A DNA stretch of 9,280 nucleotides from Sulfuricurvum sp. IAE1 (GTDB taxonomy: Bacteria; Campylobacterota; Campylobacteria; Campylobacterales; Sulfurimonadaceae). The notes beneath the pieces are model-generated. The model was not told the DNA's origin. It worked only from the letters and a program-made list of their open reading frames with translations, and did no database searches. The DNA lies in NCBI GenBank assembly GCA_945867285.1, contig CAMBHX010000062.1, positions 1-9,280 of the forward strand. The letters are read 5' to 3'. Made by a program: the position numbers and the translations under genes. Below are positions 1-7,305 of the stretch, piece after piece. Position 1 is the first letter of the stretch. Each line of letters starts with the position of its first letter.

Positions 1-1052
1 ATCAAAAACGTATTAATAGCATAATCAAAACGTTCTTTTAGAGGGAAAATCTCTTCTGCCTTTTTGTCTAATATTATCTTGATCTGTCGATGAAGTTTTT
101 CTTTTAACTCACTTAGCTGTTCTTTCTGAACATTAAGCTTTTGCTCCACGTTATGTCGCTTAAACGCCTCTTGAAGCGATAGCAACTGCTCACGTTTTCG
201 GTGAATGTTTTGCATCATACTGATATATGCAGCACTTCTTATCTCATCTATTGTCTGTATTAACTCATTTTGATCGGGTAAAATCATCTGCATAGCAGCG
301 CTAGGAGTAGGAGCACGTAAATCCGCCACATAGTCACTGATCACCCAGTCAATTTCATGTCCAACTGCACTCACTACGGAAGTCATCATAGTATACAGAG
401 CATCACATACCACTTCTTCATTAAACGCCCACAAATCTTCAACGCTGCCACCTCCACGTCCAACGACCACCGCATCAGCACCTAGTGTATCAGCATATTT
501 CAATGCATCAGCAATCATTCTAGCCGCACTGCTACCTTGCACTAAAACATCAATAATAATAAGCTCCACTAATGGCCATCGCTGTTGAGACACTCGCTGC
601 ATATCTTGCAATGCAGCACCCGTAGCAGAAGTAACTAATATAATTTTTTTGGGGAATCTAGGGAATGTTTTTTTACGCGTCGGGTCAAAGTACCCTTTGG
701 CTTCCAACTTTTTTTTGAGCTGTTCAAATGCAATTGCCAATGCTCCAGCACCAAAAGGTTCAGCACTTACACAATTTATCTGGTATTCACCTCGTGGGAC
801 ATACAGTGACAGCGCCCCATGCAGTATCACATGAGCACCCTCTTCAAGGTCAAATTTTAATCGTACCGCATTACCTCGAAACATCACACATTTGATACTG
901 GAAGAGGAGTCTTTAAGGGTAAAATAGATATGTCCACTACCGTGCTTAGTCACACGTGACAACTCTCCCTCGACGCTCACAAACTCAAAAGTTGTTTCTA
1001 AAAATGCTTTTATTTGCTCGTTAAGATTAGAAACACTTAGAGTCGTAGCCAT
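1..1052 (-). CDS. xseA: Exodeoxyribonuclease VII large subunit, 3' end cut by window edge
   Basis: Large, catalytic subunit of exonuclease VII, which with the small XseB subunit degrades single-stranded DNA to oligonucleotides in repair and recombination. The first 350 residues are visible; the C-terminus runs off the left edge. Residues 1-100 form the N-terminal OB-fold (EGELSRVTKHGSGHIYFTLK at 28-47). The nuclease domain follows, with VTSATGA (140-146), GRGGGSVEDLWAFN (198-211) and GHEIDW then LRAPTPSAA (231-253), all family signatures. From about residue 265 the protein is rich in Q, E, K and R, as expected for the XseB-binding helical region. The ATG lies 3 bp after the ubiE stop (TAG CCC ATG), with no clear ribosome binding site, so it probably depends on translation of ubiE. 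xseB is not in the window. Identification is firm. Confidence 0.96.
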   Translation of the reverse strand, partial: MATTLSVSNLNEQIKAFLETTFEFVSVEGELSRVTKHGSGHIYFTLKDSSSSIKCVMFRGNAVRLKFDLEEGAHVILHGALSLYVPRGEYQINCVSAEPFGAGALAIAFEQLKKKLEAKGYFDPTRKKTFPRFPKKIILVTSATGAALQDMQRVSQQRWPLVELIIIDVLVQGSSAARMIADALKYADTLGADAVVVGRGGGSVEDLWAFNEEVVCDALYTMMTSVVSAVGHEIDWVISDYVADLRAPTPSAAMQMILPDQNELIQTIDEIRSAAYISMMQNIHRKREQLLSLQEAFKRHNVEQKLNVQKEQLSELKEKLHRQIKIILDKKAEEIFPLKERFDYAINTFL

Positions 1053-1055
1053 GGG

Positions 1056-1787
1056 CTATTTTTTTCGTGCTATCATTAATGTCGAAATATCCATCGAAAA
1101 ACTCTTGGTATATAACATCTCAAATCCAGCCTCTGCCAATTCTTGTTCCATTTTGGCGACCGTTAAAAACCCTTCAATAGAATCTGGTAGATACTTATAG
1201 GCTTCATAGTTTTTAGAAATAAATCCTCCCAATTGTGGCAAAACTGTACTCATATACCAATCTCGAATTTTACCTAATAGTGAGGGATTTTCATTTTTCA
1301 TAAATTCTAAAATCACGACCAGACCACCGGGCTTTAACACACGATTAAACTCCAAAAGCGCCTCTTTACGCTCCATAACATTGCGAATTCCGTATGAGAT
1401 ACTGATAATATCAGCACTGCTATTTTGACGAGGCAATAGAGTCGCAGGAGCAATAAAAAACTTTAATCCAGGGAATTTTTCACGACCAACACCCACCATC
1501 CCTTCACTGGGATCAACACCAATAATCTCATCAATCGCTACATTATTTTCCTGTGCAACACTGTGCCAATATCCCATCATGTCACCCGTTCCACATGCAA
1601 CATCTACAATCTGCAAAGGCTCTTTAGTGCAATAGCCAAATGCTTGATTACACCCTTTTTTACGCCATACGATATCAACACCCATCGATAGCACTCGATT
1701 GGCTTTATCGTATGTTGGAGCAATTTCATCGAACATAGAGACTATTTTTTCTTGCTTGGTCACATTTACCCTTTTTTTCTCATCCAC
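1056..1787 (-). CDS. ubiE: UbiE/MenG quinone C-methyltransferase
   Basis: SAM-dependent methyltransferase of the UbiE/COQ5 family, which methylates demethylmenaquinone to menaquinone (and its ubiquinone counterpart in organisms that have one). In Campylobacterota the respiratory quinone is menaquinone, so the MenG role is more likely; that is inference. The 243-residue product has the family N-terminus APTYDKANRVLSMGVD (23-38), SAM motif I VDVACGTGD (61-69), the acidic GVDPSEGM loop (90-97), YGIRNV (132-137) and RVLKPGG (149-155). The start is uncertain. The GTG at 1787 overlaps the ribD end by 22 bp and has no visible Shine-Dalgarno. A second in-frame GTG at 1763 follows AGGG by 5 nt, sits immediately after the ribD TAA, and would give a 235-residue protein starting MTKQEKIV. 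I give the longer form but the shorter one is at least as plausible. Confidence 0.95.
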   Translation of the reverse strand: MDEKKRVNVTKQEKIVSMFDEIAPTYDKANRVLSMGVDIVWRKKGCNQAFGYCTKEPLQIVDVACGTGDMMGYWHSVAQENNVAIDEIIGVDPSEGMVGVGREKFPGLKFFIAPATLLPRQNSSADIISISYGIRNVMERKEALLEFNRVLKPGGLVVILEFMKNENPSLLGKIRDWYMSTVLPQLGGFISKNYEAYKYLPDSIEGFLTVAKMEQELAEAGFEMLYTKSFSMDISTLMIARKK

Positions 1788-2773
1788 AGGAGAATATTAT
1801 CATCGATTTTAGCGTGCATTACCTCAAAATCCTCTTGTACTGCACCTATTGATACGCTTCCGTTACCGATTTTAGGTGCAATGTAACATACATACCAATC
1901 ACACACCTCTCGTACTGCATTCATCATAGATGCACCGCCCTCAATCATAACAAGAGAGTAATTATGAATACGCTCTAGAGAACTCTCAATAAATACAGTG
2001 CGGTTTGGGACACCAAACAAGTCAATTGTTCGATCAAAATTATCACCATGGGAGTAAATAAGCACATCAGGAGCTTTACCATTCACCATCCTAGAATCCA
2101 GAACTGGACGATCCGTGCGTACCGTATCTCCGCCTATGACCAACAAATCACATTTATCTCGTAATGCATGGACATGACACCTTGCGACTTCTGAGCTGAT
2201 AATACCATTGTCGATTGTTCCATCAAGTCGTTGTGCCCACTTAAAAAAAACAAAAGGTTGCTCTTGCCATTTCAAAAATGGCTCCAAAAGCTGTTGCCCT
2301 TTTTCTTCAAGTACTCCAAATACACATTCTACACCCATTGACTCCAACTGATGTCGACCATTAGAAGCGATGGGGTTGATATCTGCGCATGCGATAAAAA
2401 GCTTTTTTACCTCAAGTGATGCTATAAGATTGGCACACGAAGGAGTTTTTCCACTGTGCGAACAGGGTTCTAATGTCACCGCCATTGATGTAGTGCTAAA
2501 AAGTCCATTATGATTTTTTAAAAGATAGTCATGTATTGTGTGTGAATCCTCGACCGATGCGATAGTGATGTCATTAGAGAGAAACGTATATGCATCGCGC
2601 AAAGCATAAACTTCAGCATGGGGACCGCCTGCATATTTATGAGCACCTATAGAGAGGATTTCACCTGAAGATCCGATACATACAGCACCTACTGCAGGAT
2701 TAGGAAACGTTAAAAGTTGAAACTGCCACGCTGCATCAAACGCGTGCTGCATATAAAAGTCAGGAGATTTCAT
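1766..2773 (-). CDS. ribD: Bifunctional riboflavin deaminase/reductase RibD
   Basis: Catalyses two consecutive steps of riboflavin synthesis: deamination of the pyrimidinone ring, then NADPH-dependent reduction of the ribosyl side chain. In the 335-residue protein the N-terminal CMP/dCMP-deaminase-like domain carries zinc ligands H52 (with catalytic E54, in GGPHAEVYAL) and C104/C113 (LEPCSHSGKTPSC). The reductase domain starts near residue 170 (FFKWAQRLDGTID, GGDTVRTDRPVLDSR) and ends with EGGASMMNAV and YIAPKIG. About 40 residues separate HAEVYAL from VTLEPC, where E. coli RibD has under 20, so this protein has an insertion between the zinc ligands. The ATG at 2773 shares one base with the rimP stop (TGATG), typical of coupled translation; two in-frame GTG codons just upstream (2776, 2779) are less likely. 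No other rib gene is adjacent. Confidence 0.95.
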   Translation of the reverse strand: MKSPDFYMQHAFDAAWQFQLLTFPNPAVGAVCIGSSGEILSIGAHKYAGGPHAEVYALRDAYTFLSNDITIASVEDSHTIHDYLLKNHNGLFSTTSMAVTLEPCSHSGKTPSCANLIASLEVKKLFIACADINPIASNGRHQLESMGVECVFGVLEEKGQQLLEPFLKWQEQPFVFFKWAQRLDGTIDNGIISSEVARCHVHALRDKCDLLVIGGDTVRTDRPVLDSRMVNGKAPDVLIYSHGDNFDRTIDLFGVPNRTVFIESSLERIHNYSLVMIEGGASMMNAVREVCDWYVCYIAPKIGNGSVSIGAVQEDFEVMHAKIDDNILLWMRKKG

Positions 2774-3204
2774 CACCACTCGAAGTAGGTCTTAGCCTTG
2801 CTAATGGTTTTAAAAGAGACTTTTTGCTCACCCAACTCTTTGTCCATCACTGTGATTTCATCACCGTTGACACTGAGGATTTCACCCTCATATTTTTCTT
2901 TGGCAATAGTTGAAAATATCGCTTTTTCGCCCACAGACTGAACAAAATGCTCTAGTGTTTTTAAACGACGTTCAATACCTGGAGAACTCACTTCGAGTCT
3001 ATATACACCACTCATAGGAGGCGTTACATCTAGCAGAGGATTAATAAGATGGGTGATTTGCGCACACTGATCCAGAGTGACACCACCATGTGCTGTAATA
3101 CTCACACGATAAATAGTATTCTCATTTTCATTGATAGTTTGAATATCATATAATGAGACTCCAACTGATTCGACCATGGTTTTAATATCTTTTTCAAGAC
3201 TCAT
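2773..3204 (-). CDS. rimP: Ribosome maturation factor RimP
   Basis: RimP binds the pre-30S subunit and helps its assembly. The 143-residue protein has the two-domain layout of the family: an N-terminal alpha/beta domain ending in the signature LEVSSPGIERRLKT, and a C-terminal SH3-like barrel from about residue 85 (YEGEILSVNGDEITVMDKE). The start is decided by AAGGAG, 7 nt before the ATG at 3204. An in-frame extension 13 codons upstream would add the basic stretch MKPYLPKSPRRKK, which has no counterpart in RimP and is just rbfA read in another frame. The first 11 bases overlap the end of rbfA and the stop overlaps the ribD start, so it is embedded in the operon. In many bacteria rimP heads a rimP-nusA-infB operon; here it lies downstream of infB and rbfA. 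Confidence 0.95.
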   Translation of the reverse strand: MSLEKDIKTMVESVGVSLYDIQTINENENTIYRVSITAHGGVTLDQCAQITHLINPLLDVTPPMSGVYRLEVSSPGIERRLKTLEHFVQSVGEKAIFSTIAKEKYEGEILSVNGDEITVMDKELGEQKVSFKTISKAKTYFEW

Positions 3205-3559
3205 CTTTTTTCTCCTTGGCGATTTTGGCAAATAGGGCTTCAATGTTTTTACTGCGTTCTAACGTATCGTCAAAGACAAACGTCAAATGTGGACTACGAA
3301 ACCACCCTTGATCTTTCATACAGTGTTCCTCTATAATCGGACGTACTTTTTCCAGTAGTTTCATAAAAGCTGATTTTTCCATTGGTGTATAATCGTGTGG
3401 ATCCAAATAAACCTTGGCATCACTTTTTCCCTTGGAACATTTTACATCAATAACATCAATTTCACGTATTCGTGCATCTGCCAATCCAGAAATAGCTTCT
3501 GGAATGAGCTCTTTGAGCATTGATTCGGTTCGTTTGATTTTTATTTGAGCAGGTGTCAC
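3194..3559 (-). CDS. rbfA: Ribosome-binding factor A
   Basis: RbfA is a small KH-domain protein that binds the 30S subunit near the 5' end of 16S rRNA during late maturation and in cold adaptation. The 121-residue product fits the family length. Visible marks are the N-terminal RTESMLKELIPEAIS helix, the SDAKVYLD strand and the C-terminal FRSPHLTFVFDDTLERS segment followed by a helix (NIEALFAKI). The start is a GTG whose GTGA overlaps the infB stop codon by 4 bp, a classic coupling arrangement. No strong Shine-Dalgarno precedes it, so reinitiation by ribosomes finishing infB is likely (inference). The lysine-rich tail KEKKDES overlaps the start of rimP by 11 bp. infB, rbfA and rimP together supply 30S maturation and initiation functions. 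Confidence 0.95.
   Translation of the reverse strand: MTPAQIKIKRTESMLKELIPEAISGLADARIREIDVIDVKCSKGKSDAKVYLDPHDYTPMEKSAFMKLLEKVRPIIEEHCMKDQGWFRSPHLTFVFDDTLERSKNIEALFAKIAKEKKDES
3212..3217 (-). promoter_or_regulatory. Shine-Dalgarno of rimP inside rbfA
   Basis: AAGGAG on the minus strand, 7 nt upstream of the rimP ATG at 3204 and lying within the last rbfA codons. It is one of the strongest ribosome binding sites in the window and fixes the rimP start at 3204 rather than at the in-frame codon 39 bp further upstream. Confidence 0.85.
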
Positions 3560-6147
3560 AGAGTTACTTTTTTCTCGATTTTCTTGAAGGTTTCGATTAC
3601 GTCACCCACTTTGACATCTGTATAACCATTGAGGACAACACCACAATCGAACCCTTTAGTAACCTCTTTGACATCGTCTTTGAAACGGCGCAATGAAGTC
3701 AAATCACCCTCATGAATAACAACACCATCACGAATAACACGAACCATTCCACCACGAACAAGCTTCCCATCAACAACTACACATCCTGCGATGGTTCCAG
3801 CACTTTTTGGCATTGGGAACGTATCACGAACTTCAGCTTGACCAGTATTTTCTTCACGGAACTGTGGCGCCATCATACCGCCAAGCAACAACTTGACATC
3901 ATCGATTAGCTGGTAAATAATGGAATATGTCTTAATCTCAATACCCATTTGTTTTGCTACAGCATTAACGTTACCCGTAGGACGGACATTAAAGCCTAGT
4001 AAAACACAGTTTTCACTGTTATTGACCAAACTGACATCATTTTCAGTAATACCACCAACACCACTTGAGATAACTTCAACCTTTACCTCTTCATTACGTA
4101 AATCAGCAAGAGCTGATTTAATTGCTTCAAGAGATCCATGAACATCTGTTTTAAGAACCACTTTGAGTGCTTTAATCCGACCTTCTGCAATCAATGATGT
4201 TAAATCATCAAATGATGCCTTAGTACTCAATGATAATTCCCTGTGACGATCGTACTCAGCACGTTTTTGTGCCACTTCACGCGCTTCTCTATCACTTTCC
4301 ATGACCATCATCACTTCACCTGACGGCGGGACATCGCTAAGTCCTACAACAACAGCAGTTTGACTTGGTCCTATCTCTTTTAGCATTGCCTTTCGGTCAC
4401 TAATAAGCGCACGAACACGTCCATATGAACCACCGCACACAATGTTATCACCGATCCGAAGGGTTCCGTTTTGAACAATAACCGTGGCAACTGGTCCACG
4501 CCCTTTTTCAAGGGTACTTTCAACAACAACCGCTTTTGCCATAACATCGGGGTTAGCGGTAAGTTCAAGCACTTCTGCTTGTACCAAAATAGCTTCTAGA
4601 AGCTCATCAATACCGGTCATAGCCTTAGCCGAAACTCCGACGAACTCAACATCTCCACCCCATTCTACAGGATTGAGACCAAGCTCTGCCATTTGTGCTT
4701 TAACCATATCCGGATTAGCACCTGGCTTATCCATTTTGTTCACAGCTACAATAACAGGAACTTTGGCATCTTTAGCATGCTGCACTGACTCACGAGTCTG
4801 AGGCTTAACCCCATCATCAGCTGCAACTACGATAATAATAATATCAGTCAGTTGTGCTCCACGTGAACGCATCGCACTAAATGCTTCATGCCCTGGAGTA
4901 TCCAAGAACGTTACAAGTTTGCCTTTTTGCTCTACCGAATATGCACCGATATGTTGTGTAATCCCCCCTGCTTCACCGTGTGCTACTTTAGCGCTACGAA
5001 TAGCATCCAGCAATGATGTCTTACCATGGTCAACGTGACCCATGATTGTAATAACTGGAGGACGCTCAACATTCCCTTCACTATCCTCATGCTCATCATC
5101 ATAGGCAGCTTCAAGACTAAACGCATCTTTAGGATCTATGGTTGTAACTTCTACTCCAAACTCAGCTGCAAGAATCTCGATCTCATCTTTGCCCAAAAAG
5201 TCATTTTTAGTCACCATCATACCAAGATCAAAAAGAACTTTAATAACGGCAGAAATCGTTTGTCCTACTTTTTCAGCAAACTCGTAAACACGAACGTCCT
5301 CTGCAATTTCAACATGCGTAATGACTTCATCTTCTCTAGCGTCTTTGGTATATTTTTTACGAGACTCCCTAGAGACTTGACGTGGTTTACCACGGTTTGA
5401 CCCTTGTTTTTTACCGCTATTGCGTCCAATTGGCTTAGGTGCTTTTGGTTTTTGCACCTCTTCTTCAGGAATAACCGTATTTATTTCACTGAAATCCAAC
5501 AAAACAACTTGCTCGTCATCATAGTCCATAGAAACATCCGAAATATCTCCAGCAAAAATATCAAGCCTGGTCCCTTGATCTTTTCTTTGTGTCGGTGAGC
5601 TTGTATGGGTTTTCTTGGCTTTTTTGGCTTCCAATTCACGTTGAACATCAGCACTTAGCTTGCCATAAGTTGAAACATGAGAAGGAGTTTCTTTGTGCAT
5701 TACTACGGGAACTATCTCTTCCACAGGACGTGCTTTTTTTACAATTTTAAGCCCTGATCGCTTAGGTGTCTCTTCAGGGATTGCATTTACAACAACAGCA
5801 GGAGTAACATTACTTTCAGCGTTTTTAATAACAGCCGCAGTAACGATAGGAGGTTCGGGAGCCTTAGATGCGGCAAGAATAACAGAGGCTTCAACCACTT
5901 TTGGAGCATTGTCATCGTGGGTTTTTGTCTCTTTATCAACTTTTTTAACAACTGGTTTTGGAGCTACAGGTTCGCTGACAGGTCCACCACTCATAACAAA
6001 ATTCATAATTTTTTCAGCTTCATCCATCGAGACAGAACTAGAAACTGCTTTAATTGCAAGGCCCATTGCGGCTGCTTTATCGATTACTTCCTTAGCATTA
6101 ATACCAAGCTCTTTGGCAATTTCACTAACTTTTACTTTATCCGACAT
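3556..6147 (-). CDS. infB: Translation initiation factor IF-2
   Basis: IF-2 is the GTPase that brings fMet-tRNA to the 30S subunit and promotes subunit joining. Of 863 residues, 2-52 form a first IF2_N helical module (VSEIAKELGINAKEVIDKA). A charged, Lys/Pro/Val-rich linker runs to about 283, and a second IF2_N-type module spans roughly 284-334 (RVYEFAEKVGQTISAVIKVL). The G domain starts near 362: G1 GHVDHGKT (370-377), G3 DTPGH (416-420), G4 NKMD (470-473), then SAKAMTG. Domains II-IV follow, including SLRRFKDDVKEV near the C-terminus in the fMet-tRNA-binding domain. Overall length is close to E. coli IF2. The ATG at 6147 overlaps ylxR by 11 bp. AAGGAG lies 10 nt before the ATG and 7 nt before an adjacent in-frame TTG (6150), so a one-residue longer form is possible. 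Confidence 0.98.
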   Translation of the reverse strand: MSDKVKVSEIAKELGINAKEVIDKAAAMGLAIKAVSSSVSMDEAEKIMNFVMSGGPVSEPVAPKPVVKKVDKETKTHDDNAPKVVEASVILAASKAPEPPIVTAAVIKNAESNVTPAVVVNAIPEETPKRSGLKIVKKARPVEEIVPVVMHKETPSHVSTYGKLSADVQRELEAKKAKKTHTSSPTQRKDQGTRLDIFAGDISDVSMDYDDEQVVLLDFSEINTVIPEEEVQKPKAPKPIGRNSGKKQGSNRGKPRQVSRESRKKYTKDAREDEVITHVEIAEDVRVYEFAEKVGQTISAVIKVLFDLGMMVTKNDFLGKDEIEILAAEFGVEVTTIDPKDAFSLEAAYDDEHEDSEGNVERPPVITIMGHVDHGKTSLLDAIRSAKVAHGEAGGITQHIGAYSVEQKGKLVTFLDTPGHEAFSAMRSRGAQLTDIIIIVVAADDGVKPQTRESVQHAKDAKVPVIVAVNKMDKPGANPDMVKAQMAELGLNPVEWGGDVEFVGVSAKAMTGIDELLEAILVQAEVLELTANPDVMAKAVVVESTLEKGRGPVATVIVQNGTLRIGDNIVCGGSYGRVRALISDRKAMLKEIGPSQTAVVVGLSDVPPSGEVMMVMESDREAREVAQKRAEYDRHRELSLSTKASFDDLTSLIAEGRIKALKVVLKTDVHGSLEAIKSALADLRNEEVKVEVISSGVGGITENDVSLVNNSENCVLLGFNVRPTGNVNAVAKQMGIEIKTYSIIYQLIDDVKLLLGGMMAPQFREENTGQAEVRDTFPMPKSAGTIAGCVVVDGKLVRGGMVRVIRDGVVIHEGDLTSLRRFKDDVKEVTKGFDCGVVLNGYTDVKVGDVIETFKKIEKKVTL

Positions 6148-6391
6148 CAACGATGATCTCCTTTAGACGTTTGAGTAGTTCCATAGGCGCATTACTTTTA
6201 CAGTGACGGGCGAGTTGTCCCGAAGTTTTTTTGTGTTCCGTACAATCACGACACACATAAAAACTTCGCCCACTGCCACCAAAAAGCTCAAGCGTTCCCT
6301 CGCGACATTGAAGGCGTATCAACGTTGATTGCTCAAAACGCTCACGACACACGACACACATTCGAACAGGGTGACTACATTTTGGCGCCAT
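6137..6391 (-). CDS. ylxR: YlxR-family (DUF448) RNA-binding protein
   Basis: Small basic protein of the YlxR/DUF448 family, usually encoded next to infB. In Bacillus subtilis the homologue is reported to bind the RNase P RNA (RnpM); whether that holds here is unknown. The 84-residue protein carries the family signature RMCVVCRERF (10-19) followed by TLIRLQ, and GRSFYVCRDC (41-50). The two CxxC pairs (C12/C15, C47/C50) could hold a metal, which is inference. The ATG at 6391 was chosen; an in-frame GTG at 6400 would add three residues (MGI). Neither has a strong ribosome binding site. The gap to the thrB stop is 12-21 bp depending on the start. Its end overlaps infB and contains the infB Shine-Dalgarno, so the pair is translationally linked. 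Confidence 0.88.
   Translation of the reverse strand: MAPKCSHPVRMCVVCRERFEQSTLIRLQCREGTLELFGGSGRSFYVCRDCTEHKKTSGQLARHCKSNAPMELLKRLKEIIVDVG
6158..6163 (-). promoter_or_regulatory. Shine-Dalgarno of infB inside ylxR
   Basis: AAGGAG on the minus strand within the last ylxR codons. It is 10 nt from the infB ATG at 6147 and 7 nt from the TTG at 6150. This supports coupled ylxR-infB translation, and the spacing leaves open which of the two adjacent start codons is used. Confidence 0.75.
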
Positions 6392-6412
6392 TATACCCAC
6401 TTGTTTCTTTAC

Positions 6413-7294
6413 CTAACGTTCAACGACAAGACCGTCATTGTCGAAGTTTAATATCTTGACATCAAAATCAGGATAGCCCTCTCTAAATTTCTCTGCCATC
6501 ATGGATGCATCTTGATCGTAGACCATGTTAAAAAAAGTAGAACCGCTTCCCGATAAAGTACTCATCAATGCTCCATTTTCGTAGGCTATACGCTGGACAT
6601 CAAACAATTCAGGCAACATTTTCATCCGCAAACGTTGATGAAAACGATCTTGTGTAGCAAGACGCAGCATCTCCCAGTCTTCATTATAAAACGCTCCAAC
6701 AGTTACTGCCGTATGTGAAAGGTTAAAAACAGCATTTTCTTTGCTATACGATTTGGGCAGCGTGGTACGTGACTTTGCTGTAGATATAGGCTTATTAGGG
6801 ATAACTACCACTGCTTTTAGATAATCCGGCATATGTTTTTGCTGTGAAAATACTTTTTGTTTTTCCACCATTGCTGCATTAAATCCCCCCATAACCGCAG
6901 GAGTAATATTATCAGGATGACTCTCATATGTTAAAGCATAGTTCAAAATACGACGCTTGGAGACTTTTACTCCTGCAGCTTCGTGTGCACAGCTAATCGC
7001 ACTTACAATCACCGCTGATGAACTTCCAAGTCCTCGAGACATCGGGATTTGATTATAAAACGTAAATTTAAAATTTTGGCGTTTTTGGGTTAAACGGCGA
7101 TAATGCTCGTTGAAAATACTCACAAAAAGGTTATTTCCTTTGAGTCTTGGATTATTTTCACCCTCACCCTTAATCGACACTGCAAAAAACCGTGATGGGA
7201 CAAACTCGACACGGTTACGCAAATCAACCGCAAGCCCAAGACAATCAAATCCAGGCCCCAAATTGGCACTCGTAGCTGGTACACTTACTAACAC
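6413..7294 (-). CDS. thrB: Homoserine kinase
   Basis: GHMP-family kinase that phosphorylates L-homoserine with ATP, the step before threonine synthase. The 293-residue product has the N-terminal PATSANLGPGFDCLG (6-20), the ATP-binding loop IPMSRGLGSSSA (83-94), the homoserine-kinase segment ESHPDNITPAVMGGF (124-138) and the C-terminal GHMP motif LSGSGSTFF (247-255). Length and motif order match ThrB, not a mevalonate-type relative. The start is a GTG at 7294, supported by AAGGA 6 nt upstream. That site overlaps the stop codon of the tsaB-like gene, and the two genes are 9 bp apart. A nearby out-of-frame ATG (7296) ends at once in a stop. No other threonine gene is adjacent; its place in a translation operon is a lineage feature and not a pathway cluster. 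Confidence 0.96.
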   Translation of the reverse strand: MLVSVPATSANLGPGFDCLGLAVDLRNRVEFVPSRFFAVSIKGEGENNPRLKGNNLFVSIFNEHYRRLTQKRQNFKFTFYNQIPMSRGLGSSSAVIVSAISCAHEAAGVKVSKRRILNYALTYESHPDNITPAVMGGFNAAMVEKQKVFSQQKHMPDYLKAVVVIPNKPISTAKSRTTLPKSYSKENAVFNLSHTAVTVGAFYNEDWEMLRLATQDRFHQRLRMKMLPELFDVQRIAYENGALMSTLSGSGSTFFNMVYDQDASMMAEKFREGYPDFDVKILNFDNDGLVVER

Positions 7295-7300
7295 ATCTTT

Positions 7301-7305
7301 TCCTT
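7301..7305 (-). promoter_or_regulatory. Shine-Dalgarno of thrB
   Basis: AAGGA on the minus strand, overlapping the TAA stop of the upstream gene and 6 nt from the GTG at 7294. It decides in favour of a GTG start for thrB, since there is no in-frame ATG nearby. Confidence 0.75.

Noticed and set aside
3205..3243. Upstream extension of rimP by 13 codons
   Set aside because: The extension is basic, overlaps rbfA in another frame and lacks family similarity, while the ATG at 3204 has AAGGAG at ideal spacing.
4484..4801. Plus-strand open frame of 105 codons opposite the infB G domain
   Set aside because: Antisense to the conserved GTPase domain, Ser/Thr-rich composition, no motif.
5026..5400. Plus-strand open frame of 124 codons opposite infB
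   Set aside because: Antisense shadow of the IF-2 linker and second IF2_N module; the product is Phe/Asn-rich with no recognisable motif.
5650..5720. Internal in-frame start for a short IF-2 isoform (ATG at 5700)
   Set aside because: E. coli makes shorter IF2 forms from internal starts, but here only a weak GAGA-like sequence precedes the ATG, so I cannot support it.
5693..6166. Plus-strand open frame of 157 codons opposite the infB N-terminal region
   Set aside because: It lies wholly opposite the firmly identified IF-2 N-terminus and linker. Its product is a low-complexity Ser/Thr/Ala/Ile string, which is what the complement of a Lys/Glu/Val/Ala-rich linker gives, and no promoter or Shine-Dalgarno is evident.
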